DNA of 64,000 nucleotides. It comes from SIG672 sp045605765. Lineage in GTDB: Bacteria; Bacillota; Clostridia; Oscillospirales; CAG-272. This document shows positions 17,898-26,472 of the stretch, piece by piece. Under the pieces are notes generated by a model. It searched no databases and was not told the origin of the DNA. It saw only the letters and a program-made list of their open reading frames with translations. The DNA is taken from assembly GCA_045605765.1 (NCBI GenBank), contig JAZUQQ010000027.1, positions 62,001 through 126,000 of the forward strand, written 5' to 3'. The position numbers and the translations under genes were made by a program. The number at the start of each line of letters is the position of its first letter. Positions within the stretch are counted from its first letter, which is position 1.

Positions 17898-17926
17898 ATT
17901 ATACCATAATCTTTACCAAAAGTAAA
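17898..17926 (-). promoter_or_regulatory. Promoter of the 71-aa membrane protein
   Basis: On the minus strand TTTACT (plus 17921-17926) and TATAAT (plus 17898-17903), spacer 17. Confidence 0.6.
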
Positions 17927-17964
17927 TAGTACGGTCGAGTTTTTACAAATCGAATACCCATAAT

Positions 17965-18036
17965 GTAGGGCGGGAGTTTATCTCCCGCCGCATATTATCA
18001 CTTCAACTAAAACGGCGGCAGCAAGCCACCGCCCTG
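17965..18036. repeat. Short GC-rich inverted repeat element
   Basis: About 72 bases bounded by GTAGGGCGGGAG at the left and CCACCGCCCTGC at the right, with an internal hairpin GGCGGGAG/CTCCCGCC at the left end. It resembles small non-coding repeats of gut Clostridia. It is GC-rich against an AT-rich background. Confidence 0.5.
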
Positions 18037-18043
18037 CGAAAAA

Positions 18044-18073
18044 CAAAAGCTCCACAATAAAGTGAAGCTTTTG
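18044..18073 (-). terminator. Terminator after rpsI
   Basis: CAAAAGCTCCAC and GTGAAGCTTTTG enclose AATAAA; on the minus strand the stem ends in TTTTG after rpsI. Confidence 0.7.
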
Positions 18074-18094
18074 AAATTTCGATAACTTTTGATT

Positions 18095-18496
18095 TTATCT
18101 CTTGCTGAACTGAGGAGCGCGACGAGCTGCTTTGAGTCCGTACTTCTTTCTTTCCTTCATACGAGGGTCACGAGTGAGGAAGCCTGCCTTTTTGAGGGGC
18201 GCGCGGAAGTCCTCGCCTGCGAGAAGAAGTGCTCTTGCAACGCCGTGACGGATCGCTCCTGCCTGACCGGAGAAGCCGCCGCCCTTTACGGTGCAAACTA
18301 CGTCGAACTTACCGACAGTATCGGTAACTCCAAAGGGCTGATTTACAACGAACTTGAGAGTGTCAAGTCCGAAGTAATCGTCAATATCACGTCCGTTGAT
18401 GGTAACCTTACCGGTGCCGGCGAACAGACGAACTCTTGCAACCGACTTCTTTCTTCTGCCGGTGCCATAGAAATAGGGTTTTGCGCTTGTATACAT
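18095..18496 (-). CDS. rpsI: 30S ribosomal protein S9
   Basis: 133 aa, full length. It begins YFYGTGRRKKSVARVRL and ends RAPQFSKR, the conserved tail that reaches the P-site tRNA. GGGFSGQAGAIRHGVARAL in the middle is diagnostic. It lies 22 bases after rplM in the usual L13-S9 operon. Confidence 0.98.
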   Translation of the reverse strand: MYTSAKPYFYGTGRRKKSVARVRLFAGTGKVTINGRDIDDYFGLDTLKFVVNQPFGVTDTVGKFDVVCTVKGGGFSGQAGAIRHGVARALLLAGEDFRAPLKKAGFLTRDPRMKERKKYGLKAARRAPQFSKR

Positions 18497-18518
18497 CGTT
18501 CTATTCTCCTTTCACCGA

Positions 18519-18947
18519 TTAAAATTCGTAGTTAACGGGCTGCTGAGCCTCGTTGTTGTGGTTTGCGCCGCGATATACTCTAAGTCTGGTAAGGCTCTTA
18601 TCGCCGATCGAGTTCTTGGGAAGCATTCCCTTAACTGCGAGCTTCATAGCAAGCTCAGGCTTTTCTGCCATCAGAGTGCGGTAGGTGGTTGCTTTGAGAC
18701 CGCCGATGTATCCCGAGTGACGGTAGTAGACCTTCTGATCGAGCTTCTTACCGGTGAGGATAGCCTTTTCTGCATTTACAACGATTACGAATTCGCCGCA
18801 ATCAACGTGTGGTGTGTATTCGGGTCTGTGCTTACCGTTAAGGATGTTAGCGACTGCTGCTGCGGTCTTGCCGAGGGGCTTGTTTGCCGCGTCGATAACG
18901 TACCATTTACGCTCAACGGTTTCTTTTTTAGCCATGTAAGTGGACAT
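18519..18947 (-). CDS. rplM: 50S ribosomal protein L13
   Basis: 142 aa. KWYVIDAANKPLGKTAA, HVDCGEFVIVVNAEK and YYRHSGYIGGLK are L13 hallmarks, as is MLPKNSIGDKSLTRLRVY. It is the first gene of the rplM-rpsI operon. ATG 18947 follows AAAGGAG; an inner ATG four codons on is a weaker start. Confidence 0.98.
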   Translation of the reverse strand: MSTYMAKKETVERKWYVIDAANKPLGKTAAAVANILNGKHRPEYTPHVDCGEFVIVVNAEKAILTGKKLDQKVYYRHSGYIGGLKATTYRTLMAEKPELAMKLAVKGMLPKNSIGDKSLTRLRVYRGANHNNEAQQPVNYEF

Positions 18948-19012
18948 CTTTGAGTAAACTCCTTTTAAAATATATGATGATTTTTTATTTCCTGAATTTA
19001 GACAGCTTTGTG

Positions 19013-19041
19013 ATTATAACATTATTTTTTTCCTCTGTCAA
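19013..19041 (-). promoter_or_regulatory. Perfect sigma-A promoter of rplM-rpsI
   Basis: On the minus strand TTGACA (plus 19036-19041) and TATAAT (plus 19013-19018), spacer 17. It gives a leader of about 60 nt. Confidence 0.85.
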
Positions 19042-19226
19042 TAGTTTTTAACGATTTTTTTGATTCAGAACAAAAAAACGCGGATTTATCTCTCGTTTTC
19101 TTCGTTTTTCTCATTTTTTCTCTCTTTAACAGGACGAGCACAAGAAAAAAGTTAACAATTTATTTTTTCTATCCTACCCAAAATGACAAAATACTCGGGA
19201 TATTTGTTGCATAATCTATATTTGCA

Positions 19227-19342
19227 GGGAGCGCGTCGGATATCCTTTGCCGATCAAGAAATACCTAACGAGCGGTGGGGACTGTGGTTCCTGTCGAAGA
19301 TATTTCCGACGAAGCCGCACGGCAAGGCATATTCGACCTCCC
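19227..19342 (+). ncRNA. Candidate structured RNA upstream of the S1-domain gene
   Basis: GGGAG (19227-19231) pairs with CTCCC (19338-19342); inside, GTCGGATAT (19235-19243) pairs with ATATTCGAC (19329-19337), and CCTTTGCCG pairs with CGGCAAGG. Within this closed helix, GCGG/CCGC and a GTCG..CGAC hairpin can form around GGTGGGGACTGTGGTTCC. The nested stems total about 25 base pairs over 116 nt. It ends 69 bases before the S1-domain start codon. It could be a cis-acting leader or a separate small RNA of 6S-like shape. I do not recognise any riboswitch signature. Confidence 0.45.
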
Positions 19343-19411
19343 GCACGAATAAAGATGTAATGAAAAAACGGAGCAAAAACACAAGGGAAAACAGGAAAGG
19401 AAACGAATAAA

Positions 19412-20362
19412 ATGACCGAAATCTTACAAAAGAAATATCTGCCCGAGGGAGGTCTGCTCGGCAGTATCACGAATTTTGAGTATCTTTCGTCAGAAAGAGG
19501 CTTAGAGCGTGCGATAGCAGACGGTGCGATCCTGGAAGCGATAGCCACGAGCTGCGACGGTGCGCGCGATCTAACAGTCGATCTGGGCTGTATGAAAGGT
19601 ATTATACGTCGAAAGGACGCAGCAATCGTTCAAGAGGGAGAGACCCTCAAAGACATCGCAATAATCTCGCGCGTAGGCAAAGCGGTATGCTTCAAGGTTC
19701 TTGCTATATGTGAGGACGAAAACGGGAAACCGTATGCGCTTCTGTCGCGCAAAAGCGCTCAGGAGGAGTGTATGCGCTCGTTTATCGGAGATCTCGTGCC
19801 GGGCGACATAATAGACGCGCGCGTGACCCATCTCGAACACTTCGGCGCGTTTGTTGACGTCGGCTGCGGAATACCTTCTCTGCTCTCCATTGACTGCATA
19901 TCGGTATCGAGGATATCTCACCCAAAGGACCGCTTCTTCGTCGGAATGCCGATACGCGCGGTCATAAAGAGTATTGACAGCGGAAGCGGAAGAATATTCG
20001 TCAGCCACAAGGAGCTTCTGGGCACTTGGGAAGAAAACGTAGGACGTTTCAGCATAGGTCAGACGGTAATGGGATACGTCAGAAGTGTAGAAGAATACGG
20101 CATATTTATCGAGCTTGCACCTAACCTTGCAGGACTTGCCGAATATCACGATTCCATAAAGGTCGGACAGTGTGCCGCGGTTTACATAAAGAACATTATC
20201 CCCGAAAGAATGAAGATAAAGCTCGTGATAATAGACGCAGCAAAAACGCGAGAGGCTCCCTTACAACTTGAATATTTCCTGCCCGAAGGACTTTCTCACA
20301 TCGACATGTGGCGTTATTCGCCGAAAGAAAACCCGCGAATTATAGAAACGAGATTTTGCTAA
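19412..20362 (+). CDS. S1 RNA-binding domain protein
   Basis: 316 aa, cytoplasmic. Residues 128-197 are an S1 (OB-fold) domain (GDIIDARVTHLEHFGAFVDV, then IFVSHKELLGTW), and a second S1 unit spans about 208-262 (GQTVMGYVRSVEEYGIFIEL). The N-terminal 120 residues are less clear but may hold a degenerate OB fold. It is shorter than ribosomal protein S1 and likely acts in mRNA or ribosome binding. ATG 19412 follows AGGAAAGGAAACG. A possible RNA structure precedes it. Confidence 0.8.
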   Translation: MTEILQKKYLPEGGLLGSITNFEYLSSERGLERAIADGAILEAIATSCDGARDLTVDLGCMKGIIRRKDAAIVQEGETLKDIAIISRVGKAVCFKVLAICEDENGKPYALLSRKSAQEECMRSFIGDLVPGDIIDARVTHLEHFGAFVDVGCGIPSLLSIDCISVSRISHPKDRFFVGMPIRAVIKSIDSGSGRIFVSHKELLGTWEENVGRFSIGQTVMGYVRSVEEYGIFIELAPNLAGLAEYHDSIKVGQCAAVYIKNIIPERMKIKLVIIDAAKTREAPLQLEYFLPEGLSHIDMWRYSPKENPRIIETRFC

Positions 20363-20684
20363 GCAAAAACACCTGCCTAACCTCTGAAAGCGGTGTTGGA
20401 TTTATATTATCGCATAACACGCACTGCGACCCGTAAACGGGCAATTACAATAGTCTCTCTTGTGTAGCGGAAGCTGGCACGAAGCGACTGAGGGATTGTT
20501 TTTTCACAACCCTCCGCCTCGTACCTCGTCACCTCCATTACACAGGGGAGGCTTTCCTTTTAGGCTTGATCATAGCTCGCCCGATTTGTTTGTAGCTCCG
20601 CTCGGTTTTGCCGGGGCGGCATAACCGGGGGGGTATTTCAACCATCAAGTAAAAGCTCCCGTCTGTATTAGCGGGAGCTTTGTT
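20363..20684. other. Intergenic region with repeat element and terminator
   Basis: 322 bases without a gene. It contains the 104-base repeat at 20453-20556 and the terminator at 20651-20685; the remaining stretches show no clear feature, apart from short GC-rich inverted runs near 20610-20635. Confidence 0.6.
20453..20556. repeat. MITE-like palindromic repeat of gut Clostridia
   Basis: The left arm (CTCTCTTGTGTAGCGGAAG.., GACTGAGGGATTGT) and right arm (ACAACCCTCCGCCTCG.., TTACACAGGGGAGG) are near-complementary along about 45 bases each, with a TTTTTTCAC loop. I recognise this as a widely dispersed element in Faecalibacterium/Oscillospiraceae-type genomes. It has no coding capacity. Confidence 0.7.
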
Positions 20685-20685
20685 T
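20651..20685. terminator. Bidirectional terminator
   Basis: AAAGCTCCCG and GCGGGAGCTTT pair around TCTGTATTA; T-rich or A-rich flanks on both sides. It serves the minus-strand gene ending at 20685. Confidence 0.75.
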
Positions 20686-21068
20686 TACTGTTTTTTGCTA
20701 TCATCGGTATTATCGTTTTTCTTTTTCTTTACACTCTTAATTGCCGAAACAAATTTCACACGCCACCCTTTAAGTATTCCGAGAGTTTTTTCGTCCTTCG
20801 GGAAAAGAAGACGCAAAAGAAATATCGAGATAGCGACTGTCACGATCTTTTCGGGTGTTCCGGGCACCCACATAAGAGCGAGATATCCTCCCGAAAGCGC
20901 GATAAGCCAGCCTATCTTGAAGTGGGTAGCAACAGCGAGAGTAATATATGCCCAGCCGTTTGTTATTATCCACGCGATGCCAAAGCAAAGGAGCAGTCTC
21001 GGATTTAAGATAAACAAGACTACTTTTTTAATTGTTTCCTTGATTTTCCCTTTGTTTTCTTTTTTCAT
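20685..21068 (-). CDS. Conserved small membrane protein
   Basis: 127 aa with two to three hydrophobic helices: about 16-38 (FILNPRLLLCFGIAWIITNG), 42-60 and 70-85 (VTVAISIFLLRLLF). The NPRLLLCFGIAW--TNGW and PGTPEKIVTVAIAIFLLRLLFP-like pattern is one I have seen in many Lachnospiraceae and Oscillospiraceae proteins of unknown function. Start ATG 21068 is preferred, as it follows AAAGGTG; upstream in-frame codons to 21170 overlap the promoter. The tail is lysine-rich and cytoplasmic. Confidence 0.7.
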   Translation of the reverse strand: MKKENKGKIKETIKKVVLFILNPRLLLCFGIAWIITNGWAYITLAVATHFKIGWLIALSGGYLALMWVPGTPEKIVTVAISIFLLRLLFPKDEKTLGILKGWRVKFVSAIKSVKKKKNDNTDDSKKQ

Positions 21069-21116
21069 AGCACCTTTAAAATTAATAATCTGCAAAGTGT
21101 TCAGCATACTATACAT

Positions 21117-21145
21117 AATATAACATTTTTTTGAATTTTTTTCAA
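21117..21145 (-). promoter_or_regulatory. Promoter of the 127-aa membrane protein
   Basis: On the minus strand TTGAAA (plus 21140-21145) and TATATT (plus 21117-21122), spacer 17. Confidence 0.55.
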
Positions 21146-21221
21146 TACCGTTGAAAAATTTTTGTAACAATGTATAATGAAAATGTCGAAAAGTTGTATA
21201 TATGATAAAAAGGGGGTTATT

Positions 21222-22496
21222 ATGAAAAAAAGAAGAATAGTGCTAATACTTCTAAGTGTTTTGCTGCTGTCGTCAATGGCGCTCAGTTTCACGTCGTGCT
21301 CAACAGACCTTAAGATACACGCAGACGACCTTATGAAGGGCGTCTCGGCAGGCAAGGTCGAGGGAAAGGCAATAGACGAAGCGTTTATCAGATCACAGAC
21401 CGAGCTTGCTTTAAGGCTTTTTAAGGCTTCGGTGCGAGATAGTGAGAATAAAAATGTCCTGATCTCACCTCTGTCCATACAGCTTGCACTAGCGATGACC
21501 GCAAACGGAGCAGACGGCGAAACTCTTGCCGAGATGGAAACCCTGCTCGGGGGAGATATTCCGACAGAAACGCTCAACGAGTATCTTTACTCTCTGATAA
21601 AAAATCTAATGTCAAACGAAAAAGTGAAGCTTCATATAGCAAATTCGATATGGTTCCGAGATATCGAGCAGCTTTACGTAAACGAGGAGTTTTTGCAAAC
21701 GAATGCCGATTATTACGGCGCGTCGGCATACAAGGCTCCATTTAACGACAGAACCGTAAAGGATATCAACAACTGGATCAAAAAGAACACCGATGGTATG
21801 ATAGATAAGATGATAGATGACATCGATCCAAGCACGGTTATGTTAATTATAAACGCCCTTCTCTTTGACGCAGAGTGGGAAAACATTTACCAGAAGAATG
21901 ATGTCAAACGCGGGATATTCACTTCGCTTTCAGGCGAAAACCGCACGGTAGAGATGATGTCGTCGACCGAATGTAAATATATCAGCGATGAAAACGCGGT
22001 CGGCTTTATTAAGAACTACGCAGGCGGCGGAAAATACGGCTTCGCGGTGCTTCTGCCACACGAGGGCGTTGACCTGTATGACTATATCGACTCACTGAGC
22101 GCACAGGATCTGCAAAGCATTTTTAGCAGCGTTAAGTACGTAAGTGTAGATGCAAAGATGCCGAAATTTTCGTATGATTACGATATCCTGCTTAACGATG
22201 TTCTGCAAGGTCTCGGTATGAAGAGGGCGTTTAGTCCGTATGCCGATTTTTCAAAGCTGGGACATTCGGAAAGGGGCAACATATTCATAAGCCGAGTTCT
22301 GCACAAGACCTCGATAACGGTAGCCGAAAAGGGCACAAGGGCGGGAGCTGCGACAATGGTTGATATGAAGGATTATGTATATATGCCATCAGAAGAATAC
22401 CGCGTTACTCTCGACAGACCGTTTGTCTATATGATAATCGACAATGAAAACAATACCCCAATATTTATCGGCGCAGTAACCGATATAGGAAACTAA
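21222..22496 (+). CDS. Secreted serpin-family protease inhibitor (lipoprotein)
   Basis: 424 aa. The lipobox cysteine is at 26 (LSFTSC), so the protein is anchored outside the cell. The serpin fold is shown by NVLISPLSIQLALAMTANGA near 83, NSIWFRD, NALLFDAEW near 210 and the C-terminal DRPFVYMIIDNEN and PIFIGAV. The reactive-loop hinge is EKGTRAGAAT (369-378); counting from it gives P1-P1' at about Tyr385-Val386, which suggests inhibition of chymotrypsin- or elastase-like proteases. The loop between P1 and the DRPF strand is about four residues longer than in alpha-1-antitrypsin, so the exact P1 is uncertain. Related serpins are known from Eubacterium siraeum. ATG 22222-type upstream frames lack a ribosome site; AGGGGGT supports ATG 21222. 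Confidence 0.92.
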   Translation: MKKRRIVLILLSVLLLSSMALSFTSCSTDLKIHADDLMKGVSAGKVEGKAIDEAFIRSQTELALRLFKASVRDSENKNVLISPLSIQLALAMTANGADGETLAEMETLLGGDIPTETLNEYLYSLIKNLMSNEKVKLHIANSIWFRDIEQLYVNEEFLQTNADYYGASAYKAPFNDRTVKDINNWIKKNTDGMIDKMIDDIDPSTVMLIINALLFDAEWENIYQKNDVKRGIFTSLSGENRTVEMMSSTECKYISDENAVGFIKNYAGGGKYGFAVLLPHEGVDLYDYIDSLSAQDLQSIFSSVKYVSVDAKMPKFSYDYDILLNDVLQGLGMKRAFSPYADFSKLGHSERGNIFISRVLHKTSITVAEKGTRAGAATMVDMKDYVYMPSEEYRVTLDRPFVYMIIDNENNTPIFIGAVTDIGN

Positions 22497-22514
22497 AGAA
22501 AAGCACCGGATAAT

Positions 22515-22558
22515 GATATGCACCTCAAAAGTCAGACAACCTTTTGGAGGTGCATATC
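22515..22558. terminator. Long hairpin between convergent genes
   Basis: GATATGCACCTC-AAAAG and CTTTTGGAGGTGCATATC pair over 17 bp with one bulged base and a 9-base loop. No T-tract follows directly, so it may terminate weakly or protect RNA 3' ends. It lies just after the serpin stop and before the channel gene end. Confidence 0.5.
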
Positions 22559-22593
22559 AGAAGCGGTACGTTTTCTGCGGTTATTTTTTAATT

Positions 22594-23781
22594 TCAGCTA
22601 TTTTGCGTGTTATTGTTTTCCATCTTTCGATCGACTTTATCGAGTGTCTTCTTTGCAAAATCTCTACCGCCAAGACCGAATGCAAGGGCAAAAGCGACTG
22701 CCAGTGCCGCAAGCGTAGCAATGAACGCTATATTCACGATAGTCGAGGCAAGGTCAAGCTGACTGAGTATCATAAAGCCTGCAACAACGTAGATAGCAAC
22801 CTTGACTATCTTCGCAATACCTGCCATTTTTTCGTTATTTTTGCTTATCAGACCTTCGATCATCGACGCTCCGACGAAAGCGACGAGCGCAATGATAGCC
22901 GACTTGAATACCAGAGGCAGATAAGCAACGATAGCAGTCACGATTGCTGTAAAGATGGTAAGTCCGAGCACCTCTACTCCCTGCGCCACCACAAAGAGAA
23001 CGATCAAGGCTCTTACGATATTTACCACAACCTTGGTTGCCGACATATTCATCTGCGGCAGAATTTTCTTGACAATACCATCAAAATTGATCGCAACGAG
23101 GACATTACTCAGCAGTCCGCAAGCTATGCTGGTTACGAGAAGTCCGCCCGAAATTACGACTGCTGCGAGTATTATCGAGGGTATCGCGCCGAATATCATG
23201 TTTATTATGCCGAGTGCGGGATCGGATATGGCTCTGATATTCAGAACGGTAAGCGCCTGAACTATGGTGACAAGAATAATGACCGCACTTACTATTTTAA
23301 CTATAATATCCGAGAGAAGAACGACCGATTTTTCTTCGTCCTTTCGCTTAATGAGATCGTCTATCTTCGTCTTGCGTAAAAGCGCCGAGATTATCTGTCC
23401 GATAATAACAGCCACGAAAATGCCGACGTAGATGAGAATGCCCGCCGCTACGATGTTCGGAATGTAACTGACAAACTGCGAGACCATCCCCGCAAGCGGC
23501 TGTGATACCTCGTGTAGCCCTAGTGCTGCGAGTGCCGAGGGAAGGAAAAGCAGAAATACCAAAACGTAGATCAGCTTTCCGACGAGCGAGGTCGACGTAC
23601 CCACCTGACCCTCGTTAACTCCCCATTTATCGAGAAGTCTGTCGAGACGCACGAGCCTAAGCAACCTTGTTACGATAAATTTCGAGATTCCCGCAACCAC
23701 AAATGCGAAAATGAGGTAGATGACAAAGCGTACGACGTCAATAGCCCAGATACTTTGAATGATTTGAGTGATCTTATCCAT
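22594..23781 (-). CDS. CmpX/MscS-like mechanosensitive channel family protein
   Basis: 395 aa inner-membrane protein with about ten hydrophobic helices. It has the repeated conserved TM-helix units of CmpX-type proteins (VVNIVRALIVLFVVAQGVEVLGL; VVAGFMILSQLDLASTIVNI) and ends in FALAFGLGGRDFAKK, typical of this branch. Full-size MscS C-terminal beta domains are missing, as usual for the group. A role in osmotic or membrane-tension response is inferred from family. ATG 23781 follows AAGGAGA. Confidence 0.85.
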   Translation of the reverse strand: MDKITQIIQSIWAIDVVRFVIYLIFAFVVAGISKFIVTRLLRLVRLDRLLDKWGVNEGQVGTSTSLVGKLIYVLVFLLFLPSALAALGLHEVSQPLAGMVSQFVSYIPNIVAAGILIYVGIFVAVIIGQIISALLRKTKIDDLIKRKDEEKSVVLLSDIIVKIVSAVIILVTIVQALTVLNIRAISDPALGIINMIFGAIPSIILAAVVISGGLLVTSIACGLLSNVLVAINFDGIVKKILPQMNMSATKVVVNIVRALIVLFVVAQGVEVLGLTIFTAIVTAIVAYLPLVFKSAIIALVAFVGASMIEGLISKNNEKMAGIAKIVKVAIYVVAGFMILSQLDLASTIVNIAFIATLAALAVAFALAFGLGGRDFAKKTLDKVDRKMENNNTQNS

Positions 23782-23857
23782 AAAAATCTCCTTACTATTT
23801 TTGGTTTACATTCCAGTATATACCCAATAAACAGTTTTTAATCATAAAAAACAAAGA

Positions 23858-23890
23858 AGAGCCTTTCGCAAAAAGCGAAAGGCTCTCATT
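23858..23890 (-). terminator. Terminator after the glycosyltransferase pair
   Basis: AGAGCCTTTCGC and GCGAAAGGCTCT form a 12-bp stem around AAAAA; on the minus strand it is followed by a T-rich run. Confidence 0.8.
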
Positions 23891-23991
23891 TTACTGTTTT
23901 TCGGTACATTTCCAATCGTAATCATACTAAAATAGAGGTATACCCCTGTAGTAACAGGAGTTTTTAGCGAACTCATCACTAACACATCTTA

Positions 23992-25269
23992 TTAAAGACT
24001 ATAAAATATTTCTCTTACCCTTTTTCCGTTTTTGTCCGAATCGTGGTATTCCATAGCGGCTTTGAGTCCGTTTTCCGCAGCGCGCTCGCGGCTCTCTTGA
24101 TCCTCAAAAGCAGTGGTGAGCGCGTCTTTAAGCTCTTCCTGCGACGTGCAGACGATCGCCGCGCCGTGCTTTATAAGATGCTTCATAGACGCCACCGAGC
24201 AAGGTCCGTAAGCAAAAAGCGTGATTCCGCTTGCAAGGCTATCGGCGATCTTGGTCGAAACCGAATGCTTCACAAGGTCTATGCTTTTGTCGTCGAACGC
24301 CTCAGTATGAAGCAGAATATCGGACGCGTGAAGAGTATCCTCAAACTCTTTGCCCGAAATAAATCCGCAAAGCCGTACCGATCTTATACCGTCAAAGGTC
24401 GCAAGGATCTCGGGCTTCTTTTCGCCGGTATATATTTTAAGAGCGTAATTTTTGCCCCTTTCGGCGTTAAGCAGATCGAGCGCTCTTCCGATCTCGGCAA
24501 GCGAAATATATCTGTTACAGCTGATATTTCCAAAATAACATATTTCTGTCGGGGACTCGGCAGCTTTGACCGTATCCGCCATTTTATAGCTCGTTCCGGT
24601 CATTATTGCGCTCGCGGATACTCCGAATTTTTTTCCGTACATATCCTTTATATCGTCGCATATGGTTATGAGATGCGAGATCTTTTTCATTAGCTTATCG
24701 GTCTTTTTTTGGAGCAGTCTGAGCTGAATTTTTCCTATAAGGCTACTCGGAGTATTGACGAAATAATAATCGTCGCAAATGTAGGTCACTATCGGAATAT
24801 TTCGTTTTTTTGAAATTTTTAGCGCTATATCGTATATGAACTTTGCATATCCGGGAGAAAGGAATATCGCCGTCGGCGCTTCCCTGTCCAGCCATGCTTC
24901 AAGCCCTTTTGTGTACCAGCGCGAAAGACTCCACATCGCGTCGCGCAGAAGCCGTTTCATCGGATCCTTTTTGCCCGGCTTTTTATAAAGCTTAGCGTCC
25001 TCTTTATTTTCAAAAAGATTTTTCTTTGCAGAAACGATCCTTGATTTATCAATTTCCCCGCCCGGTTTTTTAAATTTTAAAAGACTGTCAAGCACGTCTT
25101 TGTCGGTAACACGATAATATGACGAGCAGGCGTCAACGTCGGGCACTGTCGGATAGATATAAAGCTGACAGATCTCGTCCTTTTCAAAGCCCGAAAAAAG
25201 CGACAAAAAGGTTTTTCCCATATTCTGATAGGTGGAAAAACAGTTGTGGCTTATTAAAAGTACTTTCAA
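23992..25269 (-). CDS. Glycosyltransferase, GT-B fold (GT4-like)
   Basis: 425 aa, likely membrane-associated. It begins KVLLISHNCFSTYQNMGK and has an acceptor-side N-terminal domain, then a nucleotide-sugar domain with EICYFGNISCNRYISLAEI near 240 and ASDILLHTEAFDD near 320, and a STKIADSLASGITLFAYGP stretch near 350. The start is TTG at 25269, supported by GAGGATTTAACA; no ATG lies nearby. It follows the other glycosyltransferase by 15 bases, so both probably build one polysaccharide or glycolipid. Donor and acceptor are not evident. Confidence 0.8.
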   Translation of the reverse strand: MKVLLISHNCFSTYQNMGKTFLSLFSGFEKDEICQLYIYPTVPDVDACSSYYRVTDKDVLDSLLKFKKPGGEIDKSRIVSAKKNLFENKEDAKLYKKPGKKDPMKRLLRDAMWSLSRWYTKGLEAWLDREAPTAIFLSPGYAKFIYDIALKISKKRNIPIVTYICDDYYFVNTPSSLIGKIQLRLLQKKTDKLMKKISHLITICDDIKDMYGKKFGVSASAIMTGTSYKMADTVKAAESPTEICYFGNISCNRYISLAEIGRALDLLNAERGKNYALKIYTGEKKPEILATFDGIRSVRLCGFISGKEFEDTLHASDILLHTEAFDDKSIDLVKHSVSTKIADSLASGITLFAYGPCSVASMKHLIKHGAAIVCTSQEELKDALTTAFEDQESRERAAENGLKAAMEYHDSDKNGKRVREIFYSL

Positions 25270-25284
25270 TGTTAAATCCTCTTT

Positions 25285-26472
25285 TTACGCTTTTGTAATC
25301 AAATCAACGATCTTCGGGTAGGTGTTTTTTCTATCAAAATTTTCTTCGGCGCATCTGCGTCCGTTTTTACCCATTTCTTTTCTGAGTTCACTATCATCAA
25401 CAAGAATTTTTATCTTTTCCGCCATATCTGCGGAGTCCGAGCAGTTGCAGTTAAAGCCCATATTATACGTTTCAACAAGCTTTCTGTACTCGGGGCTTTC
25501 CTGAGTATTTACAAGTGCAACCCCCGATGCGGCATAATCTCCGTGCTTGTTTATTATAGACTGCGCCGCTTTCTTTACTATCGGATTTATAGCAATATCG
25601 CAAACACAAAGTCTGCCGACCATTACTCCGTAGTCAAGGCGTCCGGTAAACTCGGCGTTTATGCCCTTTTCCTGCGCGTGCTGTTCAAATCTCTCGCGGA
25701 GCGGACCGTCGCCCATAACAAGGAATTTCAGATTAGAATAGCCTTGATCTTTGAGAATGGCAAGGGCGTCTATAACACACTCAATATCGTAAGAATGACC
25801 GAGCGTTCCTATATACGCGATAAGAATATCATCATCGTTTCTCTCAACCTTGTTTTCCTCGTTCAGCTTATCAAAGTGTGCAAGCTCGGTACCAAGGAAA
25901 ACAGGAAAAGCGGTTTTGATATTCGGGTTTGCCTTACGGGCGCGGTCTATATACGTCTTAGACACCGCAACAACACCGTCTGCCCTCTTATATATTCCGT
26001 TTGCAAGCCATCTGAACGGAGCAAATATAATACTGCTTAGTACGGGAATATTAAATACCATCTGGAAGGCTTCCGGCCAAAGGTCCTGAATATCAATTAT
26101 AAACTTAATTCCGTTTTTTTGGCAATATTTCGCCGCCTCATAAGCCGCCTGGAGCGTAGGCACTGCGGCGTATATAACGTCCGGCTTTTTTCTCTTTTTC
26201 AGGTATTTCTTTACGTTTTGTCCCCACACGAAATGACTGAAAAAACGGCGAAGACATACGTTTTTCGGATAGCCCGTTTCGTGAAGCATCGTCACCTTGA
26301 ACGGAAATCCGGTCGGCTCGGCTTCAAAGTGCTCTTTCGCGCCGTGATTAAAGTCGCTCGTCAGGAGCTCAACCTCGTTATTTGCGGAGAGAATATCTGC
26401 AAGATATTCAAACCTATTATTTCCCTTGCCATCAAAGCGTCTGCAAAAATCCGCCAAAATAATGATATCCAT
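25285..26472 (-). CDS. Glycosyltransferase family 4
   Basis: 395 aa GT-B enzyme. The N-terminal half holds IIILADFCRRFDGKGNNRFEYL and DIQDLWPEAFQM, typical of WcaI/WbuB-type family 4 enzymes. The donor domain holds ILIAYIGTLGHSYDIECVIDAL near 225, KFLVMGDGPLRERFEQ near 260 and INPIVKKAAQSIINKHGDYAASG near 310. The GHSYDI and DYAASG elements are substrate-handling loops. First gene of a two-gene unit; ATG 26472 follows GAGGAAC. It probably acts in surface glycan synthesis. Confidence 0.9.
   Translation of the reverse strand: MDIIILADFCRRFDGKGNNRFEYLADILSANNEVELLTSDFNHGAKEHFEAEPTGFPFKVTMLHETGYPKNVCLRRFFSHFVWGQNVKKYLKKRKKPDVIYAAVPTLQAAYEAAKYCQKNGIKFIIDIQDLWPEAFQMVFNIPVLSSIIFAPFRWLANGIYKRADGVVAVSKTYIDRARKANPNIKTAFPVFLGTELAHFDKLNEENKVERNDDDILIAYIGTLGHSYDIECVIDALAILKDQGYSNLKFLVMGDGPLRERFEQHAQEKGINAEFTGRLDYGVMVGRLCVCDIAINPIVKKAAQSIINKHGDYAASGVALVNTQESPEYRKLVETYNMGFNCNCSDSADMAEKIKILVDDSELRKEMGKNGRRCAEENFDRKNTYPKIVDLITKA

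Noticed and set aside
19183..19410. 75-codon plus-strand frame before the S1-domain gene
   Set aside because: Lacks a ribosome site and family; the same bases form the nested RNA stems.
22515..22558. Insertion-sequence end
   Set aside because: A simple hairpin without transposase or target duplication.
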